Part shown: positions 43,462 through 52,675 of the stretch, piece by piece
How the letters are laid out: each line of letters starts with the position of its first letter
How positions within the stretch are numbered: position 1 is the stretch's first letter
NCBI RefSeq assembly: GCF_003439925.1
Contig: NZ_QQRR01000002.1
Location: 310,001 to 374,000, forward strand
Length of the DNA stretch: 64,000 nt
Direction: 5' to 3'
DNA from: Haloprofundus halophilus
GTDB lineage: Archaea; Halobacteriota; Halobacteria; Halobacteriales; Haloferacaceae
Position numbers and translations under genes: made by a program
Notes under the pieces: model-generated
What the model was told of the DNA's origin: nothing
The model's database searches: none
Seen by the model: only the letters and a program-made list of their open reading frames with translations

Positions 43462-45210
43462 GTGGCGACGATGGACGGCGGTTCGGGCGGGAACGTCGGG
43501 CGCGAGGAGTCCGACGGCCAGTTCGATCTCCAGCAGATGCTGGAGTCGCTCGAACGCGGCTACTACACGATGGACATGCCGTACGAGCGGTATCTGTTCC
43601 TCGTGCTGTTGCCCGCGCTGCTGTTCGGGCAAGCGACGTTCATCGCCGTCCTCGCGTTAGAGCCGATGCTCGCCGTCAGCGCGCCGCTCGTCCTGCTGTC
43701 GTTTTTCGTGCCGGGCGTCGCGCTCGTCTACCCGCAGCTCGTCCACGACAGAAAGCGGAAGGACACCAGAGAGAAGTTCTACCTGTTCATCACCCACATC
43801 ACCGTCCTCTCGACGACGAACATCGACCGCGTCGAAATTTTCCGGACACTCGCCCGCGAGGAGGAGTACGGCGCCATCGCCGAGGAGATGGGCCGCATCG
43901 TCGCGCTCGTCGACACGTGGAACCAGAGCCTCGACGACGCCTGTCGGATGCGCGCGAAGTTCGTCGCCAGTCCGTTGATGGAGGACTTCCTCGAACGACT
44001 GGCGTACTCTGTCGGCGCGGGCCAACACATCAGCGAGTTCCTCCTCAACGAGCAGGACTCAATCATCCAGAGTTACACGACCCGCTACGGCAGCCAACTC
44101 GACCGCCTCGGACTGGTCAAGGACGTCTACATGTCGGTGAACCTCTCCGTGACGTTCGGGTTGGTGTTCGCGATCGTTATCCCGTTTCTCATCGGTATCA
44201 ACCCGACGATGGCGCTCGTCGCGGTCATCCTTGGGTCCATCTTCGTCCAGGTGATGTTCCTCTACGCGATGAACAGCATCGCACCGAAAGACCCCGTCTG
44301 GTTCCAAAGCGAGATGGCGCTCGACAGGAACGTCCGCATCCGAACGAGCCTCGTCGCCGGCGCGGGGTTGTCGCTGGCGCTCACCGCCGCCTGCTACGCC
44401 GCGCTCCGGGGGATGTTACCCATCGACGCCGGGAAGATTCCCCTCCCGCTGTACGTGGCGATACCGTTTACGCCGCTACTTCTCCCGGGCGTCGTGACGC
44501 AGCGAGAGGAGAAACGGGTGAAGAACCGCGACGAGGGGTTTCCCTCCTTCATCCGCGCGCTCGGGGCCGTCGAGAGCGTCAAACAGAGCTCGACCTCGTC
44601 GGTTCTGGCGAGCCTCAAAAAGAAGGACTTCGGCGCGCTCACCGCGAACATCTCGAACCTCTATCGGCGGTTGAACATGCGAATCGACTCGCAGCTCTCG
44701 TGGACGTACTTCTCCGCGGAGACGGGGTCGTACCTCATCCAGAAGTTCAGCGACATGTACGTCAAGGGACGGCGGATGGGCGGGGAGCCGAGACAGCTCG
44801 GGACGCTCATCAGCCGCAACATGACCGCCGTGTTGAACCTCCGTCGGAAGCGCTCACAGGAGGTCGGGACGGTGCTCGGGGTGCTCTACGGCGTCGTCCT
44901 CTCCAGTACGTTCGCCTACTACGTCGCCTTAGAGGTCGTCCGGGTGCTCAAGGAAATCTCGACGGAGATGGACGTCGACTCGAACATCGTCGGCTCGCTT
45001 CTGAACCCCTCGGTGTACACCATGCCCGAGATCGAGTTTCTGCTGCTCGTCGCGATCGTCGTCAACTCGTTTTTCGCGTCGATGATCATCCGCGTCATCG
45101 GCCGCGGCCACTCGATGACGTCGCTGCCGCACTTCGCGCTGCTCGTCTGGTCGAGTTCCATCGTCGCCGTCATCACGAGCGAGGTCGTCAGCACCCTCGT
45201 CGCGTTCTGA
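43462..45210 (+). CDS. arlJ: Archaellum membrane platform protein ArlJ
   Basis: 582 residues, T2SF-type membrane protein with three groups of helices (about 45-90, 225-330 and 480-580) and two cytosolic helical domains. It forms the membrane base and binds ArlI. GTG at 43462 or ATG at 43471 may be used. Last gene of the main arl operon; a T tract follows. Confidence 0.93.
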   Translation: MATMDGGSGGNVGREESDGQFDLQQMLESLERGYYTMDMPYERYLFLVLLPALLFGQATFIAVLALEPMLAVSAPLVLLSFFVPGVALVYPQLVHDRKRKDTREKFYLFITHITVLSTTNIDRVEIFRTLAREEEYGAIAEEMGRIVALVDTWNQSLDDACRMRAKFVASPLMEDFLERLAYSVGAGQHISEFLLNEQDSIIQSYTTRYGSQLDRLGLVKDVYMSVNLSVTFGLVFAIVIPFLIGINPTMALVAVILGSIFVQVMFLYAMNSIAPKDPVWFQSEMALDRNVRIRTSLVAGAGLSLALTAACYAALRGMLPIDAGKIPLPLYVAIPFTPLLLPGVVTQREEKRVKNRDEGFPSFIRALGAVESVKQSSTSSVLASLKKKDFGALTANISNLYRRLNMRIDSQLSWTYFSAETGSYLIQKFSDMYVKGRRMGGEPRQLGTLISRNMTAVLNLRRKRSQEVGTVLGVLYGVVLSSTFAYYVALEVVRVLKEISTEMDVDSNIVGSLLNPSVYTMPEIEFLLLVAIVVNSFFASMIIRVIGRGHSMTSLPHFALLVWSSSIVAVITSEVVSTLVAF

Positions 45211-45215
45211 CGTTG

Positions 45216-45220
45216 TTTTT
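45216..45220 (+). terminator. T tract after arlJ
   Basis: Five T residues six bases after the arlJ stop, before a new TATA box; plausible terminator. Confidence 0.35.
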
Positions 45221-45269
45221 CGGCTCCGAACGTTCGTTTCATCAACAACGTATCTTCGTCTACGAAACG

Positions 45270-45304
45270 TATTTAACGGGCCGCTCCAATCACTCGCGGG
45301 AGGA
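45270..45304 (+). promoter_or_regulatory. Promoter and ribosome-binding site of second ArlD/E gene
   Basis: TATTTAA at 45270-45276 is a good TATA box. GGGAGGA at 45298-45304 is a Shine-Dalgarno sequence seven bases before the ATG at 45312. So this gene is not leaderless and has its own promoter, unlike the rest of the arl operon. Confidence 0.6.
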
Positions 45305-45311
45305 CACTGAC

Positions 45312-45716
45312 ATGCCAAGAGACCGTTCGGCCGGCAGCGAGCAGACGAAACCGTATCTCGGCACCGTTCCCCGCGACGCCGCCGAGAACGTCACCGCGAT
45401 GGAGTGGGCACGGTATCTCGGCCGCGAGTTCGGGCCGACGGGCGCGATAAACGCCTTGGCGTACTACCGGGACGTCGACTGGATAAGCGAGCGAGCGCGC
45501 CGGATGATGATTCGGCACGTCCGCGGCCTCTCGCTCGAGGAACTCGACAGAGTCAGCGACGACCCCGTCGAGATCGACAGCGCACTCGGGTCGCTCGAAG
45601 AGTCGCCGTTCGAGCGACACGCGAAATCCCTGGAGTACATCGCAAAGATGGCCGGAACGGACGTCGAGACGGATCTCGTCTCGCTTCGCCACCCCGACGA
45701 ACACACGGTTCAGTAA
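45312..45716 (+). CDS. Second ArlD/E-domain protein
   Basis: 134 residues, essentially only the FlaD/E domain: NVTAMEWARYLGREFGPTGAINALAYYRDVDWISE resembles the C-terminal domain of the ArlCE protein at 39217. It may act as ArlD in the motor/chemotaxis ring. Separate TATA and ribosome-binding site precede it. Confidence 0.85.
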   Translation: MPRDRSAGSEQTKPYLGTVPRDAAENVTAMEWARYLGREFGPTGAINALAYYRDVDWISERARRMMIRHVRGLSLEELDRVSDDPVEIDSALGSLEESPFERHAKSLEYIAKMAGTDVETDLVSLRHPDEHTVQ

Positions 45717-45835
45717 ACTTCGGCTACCACCCTTCGGACGACCACGAGCGCGGAGCGACTGCGCTCGGCGGCGGTAGAACGGAGTCGACCGGAGGCGGTA
45801 TCTCGACGGATTAGTCCGGTTTCGAACGTTTCGCG

Positions 45836-46204
45836 TCAGAGGATGGCGAAGCGGTAGATGACGCTCAGGAACGCTCCGCAGGCGATGGCGAGACTGACGA
45901 ACAGCGCGGCGAACAGCGGATGTCGGACGGCGTCGAGAACCGTTCCGTCGTCTTCCATCTCGGCGCTGATGATCATCGCGCGGACGACCGCGAACACGAC
46001 GGCGGCGAACACGACGAGTCCGAGCGCGGCGACGCCGATGATGACGTCGTTGCGGTCGAACTGGAACGCGTACCCCATCACGCCGAGAAGAACGCCCGCG
46101 AGCAGGCCGCTCGCGGTGATAGCCGCTGCTTTCTGGTTCGCGCTGAGACCGTTCGAGACGCTGAGCGCTTTGGCTTGGAGGGAAGGACTGTCTTTCGTCG
46201 ACAT
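45836..46204 (-). CDS. Small membrane protein
   Basis: 122 residues; three helices (about 25-45, 55-75, 100-118). Start MSTKDSPSL at 46204. No family recognised. TATA-like element upstream on the minus strand near 46235 (TATCATC) is weak. Confidence 0.6.
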   Translation of the reverse strand: MSTKDSPSLQAKALSVSNGLSANQKAAAITASGLLAGVLLGVMGYAFQFDRNDVIIGVAALGLVVFAAVVFAVVRAMIISAEMEDDGTVLDAVRHPLFAALFVSLAIACGAFLSVIYRFAIL

Positions 46205-46275
46205 TGTTCTGTGACTGAATGTATGCTGAGAGTGATAGATGATAACTTCTCTGGTTGTCGGGTTGCCGCGGGTCG

Positions 46276-47070
46276 TCACCGCCGCGGCAGCGGGGAGAAG
46301 AGGACGCTGACCAGACGGCGCAGCGAGTAGAGCATCGCGACGAGCGTCGGTGCGCAGAGCGCGAGGTAGCCGACGACCCAGCCGTCTATCCGGAACTGGC
46401 CGACCGCCGAGAGACCGAACGTCTCTCCCGAGAGCGCCAGCGTCGTCCCCGACACGAGCATCCAGGCGAACACCACCGCGGGGAACGTCCAGAGGTAGTG
46501 CCAACTGCTCGGCGAGATGCGGTATCGTCGCCGGTACCGGTCGGCCGCCGTGAGCTCTCCCAGATAGTAGACCAAGAGGAGGTAACACGCCGGAACGGTG
46601 ATGAGGGCGACGGCCGCCGAGAGTATCGTCATGTGGTCGGAGACGTAGACGCTCGCGAACGGAAACAGCGCCGCCGCCGGCACCAGACCGACGAACGAAA
46701 AGGAGGCGACGGTGACGAGTGCGCCGGCGGACCCGGAGTCTCGAACCCAGAGCTCGCCGGAGTCGGTGAGGTAGTCGCGTCGCCACTGGTAGAGCCGGAA
46801 CGCCAGAAACCGCGCACAGAGGAGCGTCGCCAGCACGACGACCGGGTCGGACGCGGCGCTTGCGAGCGTCGTGCGAATCGAGACGCCGTACACGACGACG
46901 CCGATGAACGCCATCTCGGCGGAGAGCACGACCGAGAACGCGCCCGTAACGGCCCACAACCACGGCGACGCGACCCACGCGAGCGTCGGGCGGGCCGCTC
47001 GGCGCGGTCGGGGCGTGTCGCCTGCGCGTCCGGAGACGATCCGCTTTGAGCGCTCGTCGCTGAGCACCAC
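46276..47070 (-). CDS. Six-helix membrane protein of unknown function
   Basis: 264 residues with about six helices, beginning at GTG 47068-47070 (MVLSDERSKR). Resembles no family by eye; Yip1-like topology possible. The start lies one base after the upstream micro gene's stop, so both form an operon. Confidence 0.65.
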   Translation of the reverse strand: MVLSDERSKRIVSGRAGDTPRPRRAARPTLAWVASPWLWAVTGAFSVVLSAEMAFIGVVVYGVSIRTTLASAASDPVVVLATLLCARFLAFRLYQWRRDYLTDSGELWVRDSGSAGALVTVASFSFVGLVPAAALFPFASVYVSDHMTILSAAVALITVPACYLLLVYYLGELTAADRYRRRYRISPSSWHYLWTFPAVVFAWMLVSGTTLALSGETFGLSAVGQFRIDGWVVGYLALCAPTLVAMLYSLRRLVSVLFSPLPRR

Positions 47071-47071
47071 G

Positions 47072-47227
47072 CTACAGACTGACCTCGGCGATGACGGTGA
47101 GGACGACGAGAATGAGCCCGAACAACAGCAACGGCGCGACGTTGAGCGGAACCTCTGCCCGGTCTGTCCGTCGTGTATCCGCGCGTGGTGTCGACGAGAG
47201 CAGCGCGCGGAGAGAACTGTCGTTCAT
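47072..47227 (-). CDS. 51-residue membrane microprotein
   Basis: MNDSSLRALLSSTPRADT to a single hydrophobic helix (APLLLFGLILVVLTVI) near the C-terminus. Directly upstream of and coupled with the six-helix protein (one base between). It may be a subunit or regulator. Confidence 0.65.
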   Translation of the reverse strand: MNDSSLRALLSSTPRADTRRTDRAEVPLNVAPLLLFGLILVVLTVIAEVSL

Positions 47228-47345
47228 GGGTCGAACAATTCCGGTCACGATATTAAACGCTTCTTTAACCGACGCCCGTTACAGAGTTAAACACACTCAC
47301 GAACACTTATACGAGCGTTGCGAGTACGGTCGGACGAATCGAACG

Positions 47346-47525
47346 ATGCAGCTACTCACCGGTCTGTTCGTCGGTCTGGGTCTCGTGACGGTCGGTCTCT
47401 CGTTTCTCCGACTCGTCCGGACGAACAGGACCGACGCGACGTATCTCCGCGTCATCGAGGGTTGTTTCGCCGCCGTCCTGGTCGTCTCGGGCTTCGGGCT
47501 GATGTTCGTCGCACTGTTGAGCTGA
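47346..47525 (+). CDS. 59-residue two-helix membrane microprotein
   Basis: MQLLTGLFVGLGLVTVGLSF, then RVIEGCFAAVLVVSGFGLMFV: two helices with a short positive loop. A TATA box CTTATAC about 35 bases upstream supports a real gene. No family known. Confidence 0.65.
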   Translation: MQLLTGLFVGLGLVTVGLSFLRLVRTNRTDATYLRVIEGCFAAVLVVSGFGLMFVALLS

Positions 47526-47606
47526 GCGACGCGATCGAGTGACGCGATCGAGCGACGCGAGCGCGAGTCGACAGAGCCATCTGCGCGACGCTCGATACGA
47601 ACCGCT

Positions 47607-48098
47607 ATGCCAGGGAAAGCGTCCGCCTCGTCGGACCGCGAGAGTCGGTACGGCTTCGACGAGGGCGGCAGGTCGCTCGCCGAGCGACTCGGCCAGTTCG
47701 TCCCGCAACCGTTGGCCCGGCGCGGGTTGACGATTCGGCTCGCCGTCGAGCGAACCCGCTACGAACGCGGCGAACCGGTCGACCTGACGATCACGATACG
47801 GAACCGACTCCCGGTTCCGGTGACGGTGACGACGCCGCAGCGACGGCTCTGGGGGTGGACCGTCGACGGACTGCTGGAGGGAAGCGACGAGTCGCGGTAT
47901 CTGAGCGACAGTCCGGGGTCGTTCGCCTTCCGGGCCAAGGAGACGAAAGTCATCGAACGGACGTGGAGCGGTCGCCTCAAGCGAGTCGCCGACCGGACGA
48001 CCTGGGAGCTCCCCGACCCGGGCGTTCACGAACTCGGCGCGTTCGTCGCGACCGGCGACGGTCGCCTGCACGACTCTGTAGAAATCGAACTCGGATAA
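47607..48098 (+). CDS. Beta-sandwich domain protein (BsuPI-like)
   Basis: 163 residues. After 40 residues of linker, an immunoglobulin-like strand pattern TIRLAVERTRYERGEPVDLTITIRNRLPVPVTV, similar to the BsuPI-type protease-inhibitor fold widely found in haloarchaea. No signal peptide seen. Function uncertain. Confidence 0.6.
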   Translation: MPGKASASSDRESRYGFDEGGRSLAERLGQFVPQPLARRGLTIRLAVERTRYERGEPVDLTITIRNRLPVPVTVTTPQRRLWGWTVDGLLEGSDESRYLSDSPGSFAFRAKETKVIERTWSGRLKRVADRTTWELPDPGVHELGAFVATGDGRLHDSVEIELG

Positions 48099-48172
48099 AC
48101 CGATTCGCCCCCGAGCGAGGCCGAAACGGAGTCGAATCAGAAGGAGAACGGACGACGGGCCAACGTTTCGTC

Positions 48173-49459
48173 TCAGTCGGCGTTGGCGGTGTTGTCGATT
48201 CCCTCGCGGTGGAGGTGACACGCCGCGTGGTGGACGCCCGTGCCGTACTCCGTCTCGACGGCGTAGTCGGGTTTCTCCTGCGCACAGATGCTCGGGTCGG
48301 CGAAGGACTCTTCGAGAAGCTCGTCGGCTTGCTCCCACTCGTCGCTGAGCAACAAGTCGATGGCCGTCTCGACGATGTCGCCGGCCTCGCCGCTGGGAAC
48401 GCCCTGTTCGAAGAACTCGTCTCGCAACTGAGCCTCGTTCTCCACCTCGAACGTCCGTCGGGAGACCGCCCGCATGAAGCGGCGAGCGCCCGCCCACTCG
48501 GACTCGGTCATCTCGTACTGTTCGGGCGCGATGAGCTTCGGACAGCGCGTACGGAACCGACAGCCCGACGGCGGCTCGATGGGCGACGGAACGTCGCCTT
48601 CGAGGAGGCCGCGGCGGCCCTCCGCTCGGGGGTCCGGAACCGGAATCGACCCGAGCAGCGCCTGGGTGTACGGGTGTTGGGGGTTCTCGTACAGTTCCTC
48701 GGTCTCGGCGAGTTCGACCATCTGACCGAGGTACATCACGGCGACCCGGTCGGAGATGTGCCGGATGACCGAGAGGTCGTGCGCGATGAACAGGTACGTG
48801 AGGCCGAACTCGTCCTGCAGTTCCTGCATCGTGTTCAGCACCTGCGCCTGAATCGACACGTCGAGCGCCGACACCGGTTCGTCGCAGACGATGAAGTCGG
48901 GGTTGACCGCCAGCGCCCGCGCGAGGTTCACCCGTTGGCGCTGTCCGCCGGAGAACTGGTGCGGGTAGCGGTTGTAGTGCTGCGGGTCCAAGCCCACCTT
49001 CTCCAAGAGTTCGCGTGCGCGCTCCTCGCGCTCTCCTTCGTAGAGGTCGTGGGCGCGCATCGGTTCCTCGACGATGGTCCCGATCTTCATCCGGGGGTCG
49101 AGGCTGGACTGGGGGTCCTGGAAGATCATCTGCATGTCCTCGCGCTGCTGGCGCAGCTGTTCGCCCGAGAGGTCGGCGATGTTGCGCCCGTTGAAGTAGA
49201 CGGCTCCGTCGGTCGGCTCGACGAGGTTGAGCACCGTCCGCGCGAGCGTCGACTTCCCGCAGCCGGACTCGCCGACGAGACCGAGCGTCTCGCCGCGTTC
49301 GATCTCGAAGGAGACGTCGTCGACGGCTTTCACCTTCGGTTTCGGCCAGATACTGCTGAACAGTCCCGACCCCTGCGAGTAGTGTTTCGTCAGTCCCTCG
49401 ATGCGGAGTATCGTCTCCTGTTTCTCCCGCTCTTCGGACTTCGTCGTCGTGCTACTCAT
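48173..49459 (-). CDS. Oligopeptide-type ABC importer ATPase 2 (DppF/OppF-like)
   Basis: 428 residues from [10 protein letters not shown] at 49459, preceded by GAGGTGAG (about ten bases upstream), a good Shine-Dalgarno match. P-loop GESGCGKST and signature [11 protein letters not shown]-terminal Cys-rich [Fe-S]-type segment CRFRTRCPK plus a long acidic tail (last 100 residues) beyond the usual 330. The second cysteine pair ([12 protein letters not shown]... and HHAACHLH) may add to metal binding. Overlaps the DppD-like gene by eight bases. Confidence 0.9.
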   Translation of the reverse strand: MSSTTTKSEEREKQETILRIEGLTKHYSQGSGLFSSIWPKPKVKAVDDVSFEIERGETLGLVGESGCGKSTLARTVLNLVEPTDGAVYFNGRNIADLSGEQLRQQREDMQMIFQDPQSSLDPRMKIGTIVEEPMRAHDLYEGEREERARELLEKVGLDPQHYNRYPHQFSGGQRQRVNLARALAVNPDFIVCDEPVSALDVSIQAQVLNTMQELQDEFGLTYLFIAHDLSVIRHISDRVAVMYLGQMVELAETEELYENPQHPYTQALLGSIPVPDPRAEGRRGLLEGDVPSPIEPPSGCRFRTRCPKLIAPEQYEMTESEWAGARRFMRAVSRRTFEVENEAQLRDEFFEQGVPSGEAGDIVETAIDLLLSDEWEQADELLEESFADPSICAQEKPDYAVETEYGTGVHHAACHLHREGIDNTANAD

Positions 49460-50570
49460 TGCTCTCACCTCGGGTCTCGACGAGCTCGCCGCCGAACGCG
49501 GCGGTCGCCTCCGTCTCCAGCGGTTCGGAGTCCTCGTAGCCGACGTCCTCGTACTTCACACAGGAGACGCGGTGGGTGTACCCCTCCGGCCCGCCGACGT
49601 CCTGGTAGACGGGTCGCGTCCGGCGACACACCTCGCGGGCGTCCGGACAGCGGGTGTGGAACCGACAGCCCGGCGGCGGGTTGATCGCCTCCGGCATCAC
49701 GCCCTTTATCGGGTCGAGCTCTTCGACCGTCTCGTCGGGACGTGGCATCGAGTCGAGCAGCGCCTCCGTGTAGGGGTGTTTCGTCTCGTAGAACAGGTCG
49801 TCGACCTCCGCCTGCTCGATGATCTCGCCGAGATACATCACGTTGACGCGGTCGCAGATCTCGGCGACGACGCCCATGTCGTGGGTGACCCAGAGGAAAC
49901 TCGTGCCGTATTTGTCCTGCAGTTCGTCGACGAGGTCGAGAATCTGGCCCTCGACGGTGACGTCGAGCGCCGTCGTCGGCTCGTCGGCGATGATGAGGCT
50001 CGGTTCGCACGACAGCGCCATGGCGATGAGGACGCGCTGGCGCATCCCGCCGGAGAACTGGTGCGGATAGCTGTCGTAGCGCTCTTCGGGTTCGGGGATG
50101 CCGACCTCGCGGAGCATGTCGACGGCTATCTCTTTGGCCTCCGTTCCGGAGACGTCTCGGTTGATCTCGATGAACTCCTTCAGTTGGCTGCCGATGGTGA
50201 AGACGGGGTTGAGCGCCTCCATCGGGTCCTGGAAGATGATGGCGATCTCGCTACCGCGAATCTCGTCGCGCATCTGCTTGTTCGACAGCATCTCGTCGGA
50301 CGGGCGGCGCTCGCCGTCCGGACCTTCCTCGAAGTCGAGGATGACCTTGTCGCGGTACTTGACGGTACCGCCGACGACCTCGCCGGGTTCCTCGACGAGT
50401 CGCATGATGGAGCTCGTGGCGACGGATTTACCCGCGCCGGACTCGCCGACGAGGCCGACGAGCTCTCCTTCTTCCACCGTGAAGCTGATGCCGTCCACCG
50501 CGCGGACGACACCTTCCTCGGTGAAGAACTGTGTCTGCAAGTTTTCGACGGTGAGTAGTGGTTCTGCCAT
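49452..50570 (-). CDS. Oligopeptide-type ABC importer ATPase 1 (DppD/OppD-like)
   Basis: 372 residues: P-loop GESGAGKSV, signature FSGGMRQRV, Walker [14 protein letters not shown], and C-terminal [15 protein letters not shown] typical of oligopeptide ATPases that hold an Fe-S or Zn site. Start shares one base with the permease gene upstream. Confidence 0.92.
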   Translation of the reverse strand: MAEPLLTVENLQTQFFTEEGVVRAVDGISFTVEEGELVGLVGESGAGKSVATSSIMRLVEEPGEVVGGTVKYRDKVILDFEEGPDGERRPSDEMLSNKQMRDEIRGSEIAIIFQDPMEALNPVFTIGSQLKEFIEINRDVSGTEAKEIAVDMLREVGIPEPEERYDSYPHQFSGGMRQRVLIAMALSCEPSLIIADEPTTALDVTVEGQILDLVDELQDKYGTSFLWVTHDMGVVAEICDRVNVMYLGEIIEQAEVDDLFYETKHPYTEALLDSMPRPDETVEELDPIKGVMPEAINPPPGCRFHTRCPDAREVCRRTRPVYQDVGGPEGYTHRVSCVKYEDVGYEDSEPLETEATAAFGGELVETRGESNE

Positions 50571-51571
50571 CAGTTGTTGATCCGTGGGTCGAGTGCGTCT
50601 CTCAGACCGTCACCGACGAGGTTGAAACCGACCACCGTGATGAGGATGGCGATGCCGGGCCAGATGCTGAACCACGGGTCCGGCAGCAGATACTGCCGAG
50701 AGGCCGAGAGCATCTGTCCCCACGAGGCCGTCGGGGGCTGTGCGCCGTAGCCGAGGAACGAGAGGCCGGCGATGATGAGGATGTTGATGCCGACCTGCAG
50801 CGTCGCCTGCACGAGCACCGGCGCGAAACTGTTCGGAACGATGTGTCTGAGGATGATGTTTCTGTCGCGTACCCCGGCGGCTCTCGCCGCCTCGATGTAA
50901 TCTTCCTCGCGGACGCTCAGCACCCGCGAGCGGATGAGTCGCGCGAACGTCGGAATCGTCGCGATGCCGACGCCGACCATCGCGAACGTGAGGTTGCGCC
51001 CGAAGGCGGCCATGAACGCGATGACGAGCACGAGGAACGGGATGGCGAACAGCGTCTCGGCGGCGCGCATCAGCGCGTCGTCGATCCAGCCGCCGTAGTA
51101 GCCGGCGACCGCGCCGACGAGCGTCCCCAGCACCAGCGCGATGCCGGTGGAGACGATCCCGACCGTGATGGCGATTCGAGTGCCGTAGAACAGCCGGACG
51201 GCGATGTCACGGCCGCGGTGGTCGGTGCCGAGCGGGTGTTCGAGCGTCCCGGGCGTCATCGGGTAGATTTCGTTGGTCAGCCCGTACGGCGGGAGGAGAA
51301 TCTCCGCCTGCGAGGGGTCGCGGTTAGGGTGATACCAGAACGTCTCCGCGAACCAGAAGTCGAGGAAGACGCCGTCGACGTACGCGAACAGCGCGATGGC
51401 GGTCATGACCGCGACGATTCCCAAGCCGGCTAACGCCGTCGGGTCGCGTTTGATCTGCGAGACGGTGTACCAGATGCCGACGCGGGCCTCGAACTCGTCG
51501 TCCTGCGGTTCGCCGGCCGCGCCGCCGTTCGGTCCGTCGGTGTTCTGGGGGGTAGATGTGTCGGGTGCCAT
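50570..51571 (-). CDS. Oligopeptide-type ABC importer permease (DppC-like)
   Basis: 333 residues, about six helices. EAA loop EEDYIEAARAAGVRDRNIIL near residue 220, plus the DppC-type GTDHRGRDIAVRL motif. Hydrophilic N-terminus. One base overlap with the next gene. Confidence 0.93.
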   Translation of the reverse strand: MAPDTSTPQNTDGPNGGAAGEPQDDEFEARVGIWYTVSQIKRDPTALAGLGIVAVMTAIALFAYVDGVFLDFWFAETFWYHPNRDPSQAEILLPPYGLTNEIYPMTPGTLEHPLGTDHRGRDIAVRLFYGTRIAITVGIVSTGIALVLGTLVGAVAGYYGGWIDDALMRAAETLFAIPFLVLVIAFMAAFGRNLTFAMVGVGIATIPTFARLIRSRVLSVREEDYIEAARAAGVRDRNIILRHIVPNSFAPVLVQATLQVGINILIIAGLSFLGYGAQPPTASWGQMLSASRQYLLPDPWFSIWPGIAILITVVGFNLVGDGLRDALDPRINN

Positions 51572-51573
51572 TG

Positions 51574-52572
51574 TCAGTCACCTCCCTCGAAGGAGACTCT
51601 CGGGTCGACGTACGCGTACGACAGGTCGGTGATGATGACACCGACGACGAAGACGACACCGAACATCAGCGTCGTCCCCATCACCAAGAGGAAGTCCTGG
51701 TTCTGAATCGCCGTAATGACGAGCCGCCCCATTCCGTTGATGGAGAAGACGGTCTCGGTCAGGACGGCACCGCCCAGCGCCGTCGTCAACTGGAGGCCGA
51801 CGATGGTGATGAGCGGGAGCTGTGCGTTGCGGAAGGCGTGCTTGCGGAGGATCTTCCCCTCGCTGACGCCGTACGCGCGGGCGAGTTTGACGTACTCCTC
51901 ACCCAGCACTTCGAGCATCGACGAGCGCTCGATGCGGGTGAACGCCGCCATCTGGAGCGTGCCGAGCGTGATGGTCGGCAGTATCAGATGTTGGATGGCG
52001 GTGATGACGACGTCTATCTGGTTCGACGCGCCGCCGACCGTCGTGGGGTCGGCCCACGGCATCACGAGACTCGTCGCCGGAAGCACGTTGAAGTTGTACG
52101 AGAAGATGATGATGAGCATCAGGCCGATCCAGAACGACGGCGTGCTGACGCCCAGGAGGGCGACGACGCGCGAGATGTGGTCGGCGGGCTTGTTGCGACG
52201 TTTCGCCGAGATGATGCCCAGCGGCACCGCGGTAGCGAGCGCGAACGAGAAGCTCGACACCATCAGCAGCATCGTCACGGGAAGCCGCTCCATGATCTTC
52301 TGCGTCACCGGCACCCCGTAGTAGAGGCTCTCGCCGAGGTCGAGGCGGATAACGTCGAAGAGGTAGTTGAAGTAGCGAACGTACAGTGGTTGGTCGAGGC
52401 CGAACTTCGCACGGATGGCTTCGGCCTGCTGTGCACTCGGCGAGGGGCCGAGCATGATGCTCACCGGGTCGCCCGGAATCGCATCGGTCAGAAGGAACGT
52501 GATGGTCACGACTCCGAGCAGTACGGGTATCGCCTGCAGGAGTCGACCGATCGCATATCGGAGTCTACTCAT
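51574..52572 (-). CDS. Oligopeptide-type ABC importer permease (DppB-like)
   Basis: 332 residues, six helices, with the DppB-type start RYAIGRLLQAIPVLLGVVT, EAA loop EYVKLARAYGVSEGKIL near residue 215 and FSINGMGRLVITAI. Channel half for DppC-like protein. Starts 104 bases after the binding-protein stop. Confidence 0.93.
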   Translation of the reverse strand: MSRLRYAIGRLLQAIPVLLGVVTITFLLTDAIPGDPVSIMLGPSPSAQQAEAIRAKFGLDQPLYVRYFNYLFDVIRLDLGESLYYGVPVTQKIMERLPVTMLLMVSSFSFALATAVPLGIISAKRRNKPADHISRVVALLGVSTPSFWIGLMLIIIFSYNFNVLPATSLVMPWADPTTVGGASNQIDVVITAIQHLILPTITLGTLQMAAFTRIERSSMLEVLGEEYVKLARAYGVSEGKILRKHAFRNAQLPLITIVGLQLTTALGGAVLTETVFSINGMGRLVITAIQNQDFLLVMGTTLMFGVVFVVGVIITDLSYAYVDPRVSFEGGD

Positions 52573-52675
52573 TGCTGTCTGTCATCCCTGATTGCAGCCT
52601 ACGGCAGTACGGTTGTGAATGTTTTCCACGGTAAGTATCGAAATACTGAACGGATAGACTCGGGCTGTGACGAGT

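Noticed and set aside
47855-49684. Plus-strand 609-residue frame opposite the oligopeptide ATPases
   Set aside because: Antisense of two well-defined ABC ATPases.
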